In this document: one piece after another, positions 59,187 through 64,000 of the stretch
How the letters are laid out: each line of letters opens with the position of its first letter
How positions within the stretch are numbered: the first letter of the stretch is position 1
Program-made: the position numbers and the translations under genes
DNA from: Spirosoma montaniterrae
GTDB taxonomy: Bacteria; Bacteroidota; Bacteroidia; Cytophagales; Spirosomataceae
Length of the DNA stretch: 64,000 nucleotides
NCBI RefSeq assembly: GCF_001988955.1
Contig: NZ_CP014263.1
Location: 3,001,001 to 3,065,000, forward strand
Reading direction: 5' to 3'
Notes under the pieces: model-generated
Told to the model about the DNA's origin: nothing
The model's database searches: none
What the model saw: the letters and a program-made list of their open reading frames with translations, nothing else

Positions 59187-60128
59187 TCAAAAATCTCCAT
59201 AATCAACCTGCAAGCACGTTAACCCCACCTGCCGGCGCCACATATCGACAACCTGCTGGCGATCATCGACCACAAACTCGACGTAATACCGGCCTGAAAT
59301 GTGCTGCTCAAATAGTTCACGCTTCACCACCGAATCTTTGCGGCTATCGCGTTCGGGGCGCATGAATAACTCAAAATCAGTTGGTTGCCAGCCAAAATAC
59401 TGACAAAGCCAATCGGTGGTTTCGCGTCGGCAAACGGCATCGCGGCCCGAGAAAAACACAATACCATAGCCCGACGCCCGCATGGCTTTTACCAGATTGA
59501 TAATGGATTGCTTCGGCGTGTCTTCGCCCACACGGTGCCATTCAAATGGTGAACGCGCACCTTTCTCAGCCACCGTCCCGTCGATATCGACCAGTATACA
59601 GCGCGGTAAAGTTGTATCCTGCTGCCGTTGGAAAACCTCACTCCGGGTCAGCATTTCGGGCTGGAAAGAAAACACCCGTTTCAATGATTTCAGTTGTTCT
59701 GCCTGTTTCAGAATAATAGCTTCTCCTACTGAGTCTTCGCGCCCTTTGTCGCGCCGTATGCAGTCGGCAACGGGTGTATCGATAAGTTTGTACTCAATAG
59801 AAACGGCATCGAACTGCGCCGATAGTAGCGTTCTGAATTCGTTGAGGTAATGCAGTTTCAGATTAGTATTGTCGATCAGGACATGCCAGCCACGTCGAAG
59901 CCCCTCTACTATTGCTGTCTGTTGCAAAGCGTTTACAACGGTTTCCACGCGATTTTTCTCATTATCGGGCCAGTTTCGCCAGTAATCGGGCAGGGCTATC
60001 GGCAATATAGCCCGCCGAAAATCATCGCGGTTCACGCGTAGCCAGTTCGGGTTTTCAGCGCAGAATTGCCGCGCAAACGTCGATTTGCCGCTGCCGCTCA
60101 AGCCAGTCAGAATTAGTACTTTTTTCAT
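59187..60128 (-). CDS. Polynucleotide 5'-kinase/3'-phosphatase (T4 Pnkp-like)
   Basis: A 313-residue bifunctional RNA/DNA end-healing enzyme, close to T4 Pnkp in length and order. The kinase has the P-loop LTGLSGSGKSTFAR (residues 6-19), the catalytic RVNRDDFRR, and IDNTNL. The HAD phosphatase (about 175-313) has LVDIDGTVAEKG (nucleophile Asp) and FFSGRDAVCR. It converts 5'-OH/3'-phosphate ends to ligatable ends. No ligase gene is adjacent. It lies just upstream of the HEPN-like pair, on the same strand. Confidence 0.9.
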   Translation of the reverse strand: MKKVLILTGLSGSGKSTFARQFCAENPNWLRVNRDDFRRAILPIALPDYWRNWPDNEKNRVETVVNALQQTAIVEGLRRGWHVLIDNTNLKLHYLNEFRTLLSAQFDAVSIEYKLIDTPVADCIRRDKGREDSVGEAIILKQAEQLKSLKRVFSFQPEMLTRSEVFQRQQDTTLPRCILVDIDGTVAEKGARSPFEWHRVGEDTPKQSIINLVKAMRASGYGIVFFSGRDAVCRRETTDWLCQYFGWQPTDFELFMRPERDSRKDSVVKRELFEQHISGRYYVEFVVDDRQQVVDMWRRQVGLTCLQVDYGDF

Positions 60129-60130
60129 AC

Positions 60131-60161
60131 AAAAGCCCGGTGCTTCGTGAAGACACCGGGC
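60131..60161 (-). terminator. Terminator after the molybdenum oxidoreductase genes
   Basis: GCCCGGTG (60135-60142) pairs with CACCGGGC (60154-60161). On the minus strand TTTTGT follows. It lies between iorB-like and the Pnkp gene. Confidence 0.8.
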
Positions 60162-60184
60162 CGGGAAATTAGGTTTCTGAATAA

Positions 60185-62323
60185 TTATGAAATGCCTTTA
60201 AAAACAGGTTCATCCATGAACGGCTGATTGTAGAGTCGTTTACCTGTAGCCTTAAAAATGGCATTGGCAACGGCGGCCCCGGCAGGAGGCAGAGCAGGCT
60301 CACCCAAGCCGGTCGGCTCTATCTCATTCTGTACGAAGTGGACCTCCACATCAGGAATTTCGTTGATCCGAATCATTCGGTAGTCGTTGAAATTCTTTTG
60401 TTCCGGCAATCCGTCTTTGAATGTCAGATTTCCGTACATGGCATGGCCGACGCCATCGACCACGCAACCCGTAATCTGCTGCCGCGCCCCGCTTTGATTA
60501 ATAACGATACCACAGTCGGCAACCGCATATACTTTTTGTAGTACGGGCTTGCCTTTTACCATCGCTACTTCGCCCACCTGCGCCACATACGAACGGTGCG
60601 AGAAATAAACACTGAAGCCCTGCGCTACGTTTTTCTTGCCCCATCCCGACTTCTGAACCGCCAGTTCGATAACGCCCCGCATCCGGTCAATGTCGTATTT
60701 TATGGCACCAACGGGCTTTTGTTTGGCTTTGTCAAGCAACTCTAACCGGAAAGCCACCGGATCTTTGCCCGCTGCCTGCGCCACTTCGTCTAAAAACGAT
60801 TGCTCGGCGAACGCCAAAAAATTCGTGATGGGTGCCCGCCACGGACCGGTCGTAATGGGCGATTTATTGTATTCAACACTGTCAATCAACAGGTTATCGA
60901 CTGACCCCGACGGAAAGTTATCTTCGCGCAGTGGGTTTCCCGACCGAATGCCTACGCCCCGCAGTTTGTAGCCAATCATAGTACCCCGTGCATCGAGTGC
61001 AGCCTCAAACCGATACCGAACAGCCGGGCGATAGCTGCCGCCCGTCATGTCGTCTTCGCGGGTCCAGATGAGTTTAACGGGCGCGTTGACTGCTTTCGAC
61101 ACCTGTACCGCTTCGAGCACATAATCGGCCTGAAGCCGCCGACCAAAGCCGCCCCCCATTCGGGTTAGTTCTACCGTGACTTTATCGGGCGAGATGCCCA
61201 GCAGTTTCGCCGTTTCGTTGCGGGCGCGTTCGGGCGTTTGCGTTGGCCCAACCAGTTCAACACCATCCGGGCGAACGTGTGCGAAGAAGTTCATCGGCTC
61301 CAGCGGGCTGTGCGGCAAAAACGGACATTGATATTCAGCTTTCACCACTTTGGCTGCACTGGCAAAAGCTGCGTCAACATCGCCGTCTTTACGCCGAACG
61401 GTTGCTTCTTTACTATCTAACAGTTCTTTGAATAGCCGGTTATGGTCGGAAGTGCTCTCAACGGCATCGGTCTTTTCCCAATCGATCTGCAACGCGTCTT
61501 TAGCTTTCTTCACCTGCCAGGTCGATTTACCGACCACCGCTACGTTATTGTCGAACGTTACGACATCGACAATACCCGGCATTGCTTTGATGGCAGCACT
61601 ATTTACTGCTTTCAGTTTATAGCCAAAAGCCGGGCGTTGCAACATGGCAAACAGCATGCCTTCCCGGTAGAAGTCAAGGCCAAAAAGAGACTTTCCAGTC
61701 AGAATTTTCGGATTATCGACGTTTTTGACTGTGCTACCAATGAGTTTGAACTCCTTCGGCTGTTTCAGTTTTACATCGGTTGGTACGGGTAGTTTACCAG
61801 CTTCGGTTGCCAGTTCGCCATAACTCAGTTTACGGTTGGAGGCCGAGTGCATCACAAACCCGCTTGCTGTTGTGCATTCGGTGACTGGTGCGTTCCAGCG
61901 ATTGGCTGCGGCCTGTAGCAACATTTGCCGGGCGGTGGCCCCCGCAGTACGCAGCCGCTGCCACGAGTGCGGGATTGAGCCGCTACCTCCTGCTACCTGA
62001 CGCTCAAATTTCTTTGTGTCGAGCGGAGCCTGCTCAACGATAACTTTCGTCCAGTCGGCGTCTAATTCTTCGGCAACGATAATCGGGAAAGCGGTTTTAA
62101 TACCCTGTCCAACTTCTGGGTTGGGCGACAGAATGGTAATAATGCCCTGCGGACTTATCGATAAGTAGCTATTGAAGCCCACACCAGACGGTTCGGCCAA
62201 CGTAGATACAGTGGAAACTGCCGCTTCTGATTCTAACCAGTTAAAGCCAATAATCAGCCCGCCACCCGCTACGGCCAAATTTTTCAGGAAGCCGCGTCGG
62301 CTTTCGTTTGTGCGCGTTTTCAT
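60185..62323 (-). CDS. Isoquinoline 1-oxidoreductase-type molybdopterin subunit
   Basis: A 712-residue xanthine-dehydrogenase-family large subunit. It begins with a Tat signal ([20 protein letters not shown]). Later motifs [35 protein letters not shown] and the active-site Glu region [20 protein letters not shown] are typical of IorB-type periplasmic oxidases acting on aldehydes or N-heterocycles. It is encoded 2 nt after the Fe-S subunit gene. Confidence 0.92.
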   Translation of the reverse strand: MKTRTNESRRGFLKNLAVAGGGLIIGFNWLESEAAVSTVSTLAEPSGVGFNSYLSISPQGIITILSPNPEVGQGIKTAFPIIVAEELDADWTKVIVEQAPLDTKKFERQVAGGSGSIPHSWQRLRTAGATARQMLLQAAANRWNAPVTECTTASGFVMHSASNRKLSYGELATEAGKLPVPTDVKLKQPKEFKLIGSTVKNVDNPKILTGKSLFGLDFYREGMLFAMLQRPAFGYKLKAVNSAAIKAMPGIVDVVTFDNNVAVVGKSTWQVKKAKDALQIDWEKTDAVESTSDHNRLFKELLDSKEATVRRKDGDVDAAFASAAKVVKAEYQCPFLPHSPLEPMNFFAHVRPDGVELVGPTQTPERARNETAKLLGISPDKVTVELTRMGGGFGRRLQADYVLEAVQVSKAVNAPVKLIWTREDDMTGGSYRPAVRYRFEAALDARGTMIGYKLRGVGIRSGNPLREDNFPSGSVDNLLIDSVEYNKSPITTGPWRAPITNFLAFAEQSFLDEVAQAAGKDPVAFRLELLDKAKQKPVGAIKYDIDRMRGVIELAVQKSGWGKKNVAQGFSVYFSHRSYVAQVGEVAMVKGKPVLQKVYAVADCGIVINQSGARQQITGCVVDGVGHAMYGNLTFKDGLPEQKNFNDYRMIRINEIPDVEVHFVQNEIEPTGLGEPALPPAGAAVANAIFKATGKRLYNQPFMDEPVFKGIS

Positions 62324-62325
62324 GG

Positions 62326-62799
62326 TTATTTGGTGGCTTTAGGAGTGGGTTTAGCAGCAACCTTAACAGCTTCGCGAATGCGGTGATATGTACCGCAACG
62401 GCACAGATTGCCAGCGAGTGCGGCATCAATGTCAGCATCGGTTGGTTTGGGATTACGCTTTAGTAACGCAGCCGCCGACATAATTTGCCCGGCCTGACAG
62501 TAGCCACACTGTGGCACGTCGATTTCATTCCAGGCGCGTTGCACCGGATGATCACCCGTGGCTGATAAACCCTCAATCGTTGTAATTTTCGCAGAGCCAA
62601 TTGCCGAAACAGGCAATACACAGGAGCGGGTTGCTTCGCCGTTCAAATGAACCGTACAGGCACCGCATTGAGCGATACCACAGCCATATTTCGTGCCGAC
62701 TAACCCGAACGTGTCGCGTAACACCCAAAGTAAGGGCGTATCAGCGTCAACATCAGCACGCAATACGCGACCGTTGACAGAGAGGTTAAAAATAGCCAT
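62326..62799 (-). CDS. [2Fe-2S] subunit of an isoquinoline 1-oxidoreductase-type enzyme
   Basis: A 157-residue electron-transfer subunit with two [2Fe-2S] sites. The plant-type ferredoxin motif is [16 protein letters not shown] plus a later Cys. The helical second site is [11 protein letters not shown] and [11 protein letters not shown]. It hands electrons from the Mo subunit to an acceptor such as cytochrome c. It forms one operon with the large subunit. Confidence 0.93.
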   Translation of the reverse strand: MAIFNLSVNGRVLRADVDADTPLLWVLRDTFGLVGTKYGCGIAQCGACTVHLNGEATRSCVLPVSAIGSAKITTIEGLSATGDHPVQRAWNEIDVPQCGYCQAGQIMSAAALLKRNPKPTDADIDAALAGNLCRCGTYHRIREAVKVAAKPTPKATK

Positions 62800-62883
62800 T
62801 GATTGAGTACGATTGGATTGGTTCGACCAAGTTACGAAAAAGTCGAGTACTCTGGCTAACAGATGGTTAGTAAACTACTTAAA

Positions 62884-62915
62884 ACAAAAAAAAGCGAGCT
62901 GAATCAGCTCGCTTT
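62884..62915 (-). terminator. Terminator of the rRNA operon
   Basis: AAAGCGAGCTGA (62891-62902) pairs with TCAGCTCGCTTT (62904-62915). On the minus strand it is followed by a run of Ts. It lies about 30 nt after the 5S gene. Confidence 0.88.
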
Positions 62916-62945
62916 GCCGGGTTCTCGACCCAATCCTAAAAAAGT

Positions 62946-63058
62946 CAGGTGGCACCTACCTACTCTCCCACCTGTGACGGCAGTACCATCGGCAGTACGG
63001 GGCTTAACGGCTCTGTGCGGAATGGATAGAGGTGTACACCCGCCCGACCAGCACCAGC
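62946..63058 (-). rRNA. rrf: 5S ribosomal RNA
   Basis: Read on the minus strand, the sequence contains CCATTCCGCACAGAGCCGTT, AAGCCCCGTACTGCCGATGG and GGGAGAGTAGGTAGGTGCC, the conserved 5S core and 3' arm. The ends are estimated to within a few bases. It lies about 130 nt from the 3' end of 23S. The spacer holds no tRNA that I can see. Confidence 0.9.
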
Positions 63059-63189
63059 CTGACTCTTTGCTCGTTACCGATACCGCATCCCTGCGCTATC
63101 GCCGTACCTGCTTGTCTTTTACCCTACAGAAAGAAATCCATAACCAGAACCCCGCCAACCGCCTGCCCCTCAACCTGCCCTGACCATAC

Positions 63190-64000
<811 letters not shown>

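Noticed and set aside
63059..63189. tRNA between 5S and 23S rRNA
   Set aside because: No cloverleaf or T-loop consensus could be found in the spacer.

Overview
The window looks like a chromosomal segment of a Bacteroidota bacterium of the Cytophagales/Spirosoma kind. This rests on the family make-up (OmpA proteins with PD40 repeats, paired outer-membrane barrels, LytS/LytTR regulators, BshB1-type deacetylase), on promoters of the TTG-N19-21-TAnnTTTG type, and on the absence of strong Shine-Dalgarno sequences. The species call is inference.

Layout. 1-2473: the end of an alpha-amylase-type gene and an OmpA/PD40 envelope protein. 2504-17293 (+): a glycan assembly region with a GT-C-like transferase, a transketolase split into two genes around an epimerase::GT2 fusion, a large membrane protein, an acyltransferase, a GT2, an FAD oxidoreductase, a 905-aa envelope protein and an AlgX/DltD-like SGNH protein. 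17290-32580 (mostly -): a peptide natural-product island. 32625-42688: housekeeping genes (bacillithiol deacetylase, nitrilase homologue, YrdC-like protein, CCA-adding enzyme, M23 peptidase, two barrels, NAD kinase, CBS protein, hydrolase, PabA/TrpG). 42919-47460: three flavoproteins and a zinc peptidase. 47497-54404: OxyR, ferrochelatase, cytochrome c, OmpA and others. 54342-60128: EamA transporter, DUF433/DUF5615 pair, NAD synthetase, HEPN-type pair and a polynucleotide kinase-phosphatase. 60185-62799: a molybdenum oxidoreductase pair. 62946-64000: 5S and the 3' part of 23S rRNA on the minus strand.

The most interesting part is the island at 17290-32580. It encodes a TolC/C39-ABC/HlyD export machine and a full-length LanB-type dehydratase, with no LanC cyclase in the window. 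It also encodes at least six very small peptides with double-glycine leaders, several of them under 60 residues. A Thr-rich 42-residue peptide (30001-30129) lies 5 nt upstream of a receiver-like protein lacking its phospho-Asp, and I propose it as the dehydratase substrate. A 48-residue gene (23693-23839) overlaps a peptide gene by ATGA and shares its C-terminal motif.

Two regulatory patterns tie the island together. Three peptide promoters share a two-part box exactly 37 nt upstream of the -7 element. The Thr-rich peptide and an XRE regulator have 9-bp direct repeats at 21/22-bp spacing ending 4 nt before the -33 element, as expected for a LytTR regulator, and a LytTR regulator is encoded next to them. 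Outside the island, intergenic hairpins whose arms are tandem 7-, 8- or 10-bp repeats recur along the window. No insertion sequence, CRISPR array or tRNA was seen.
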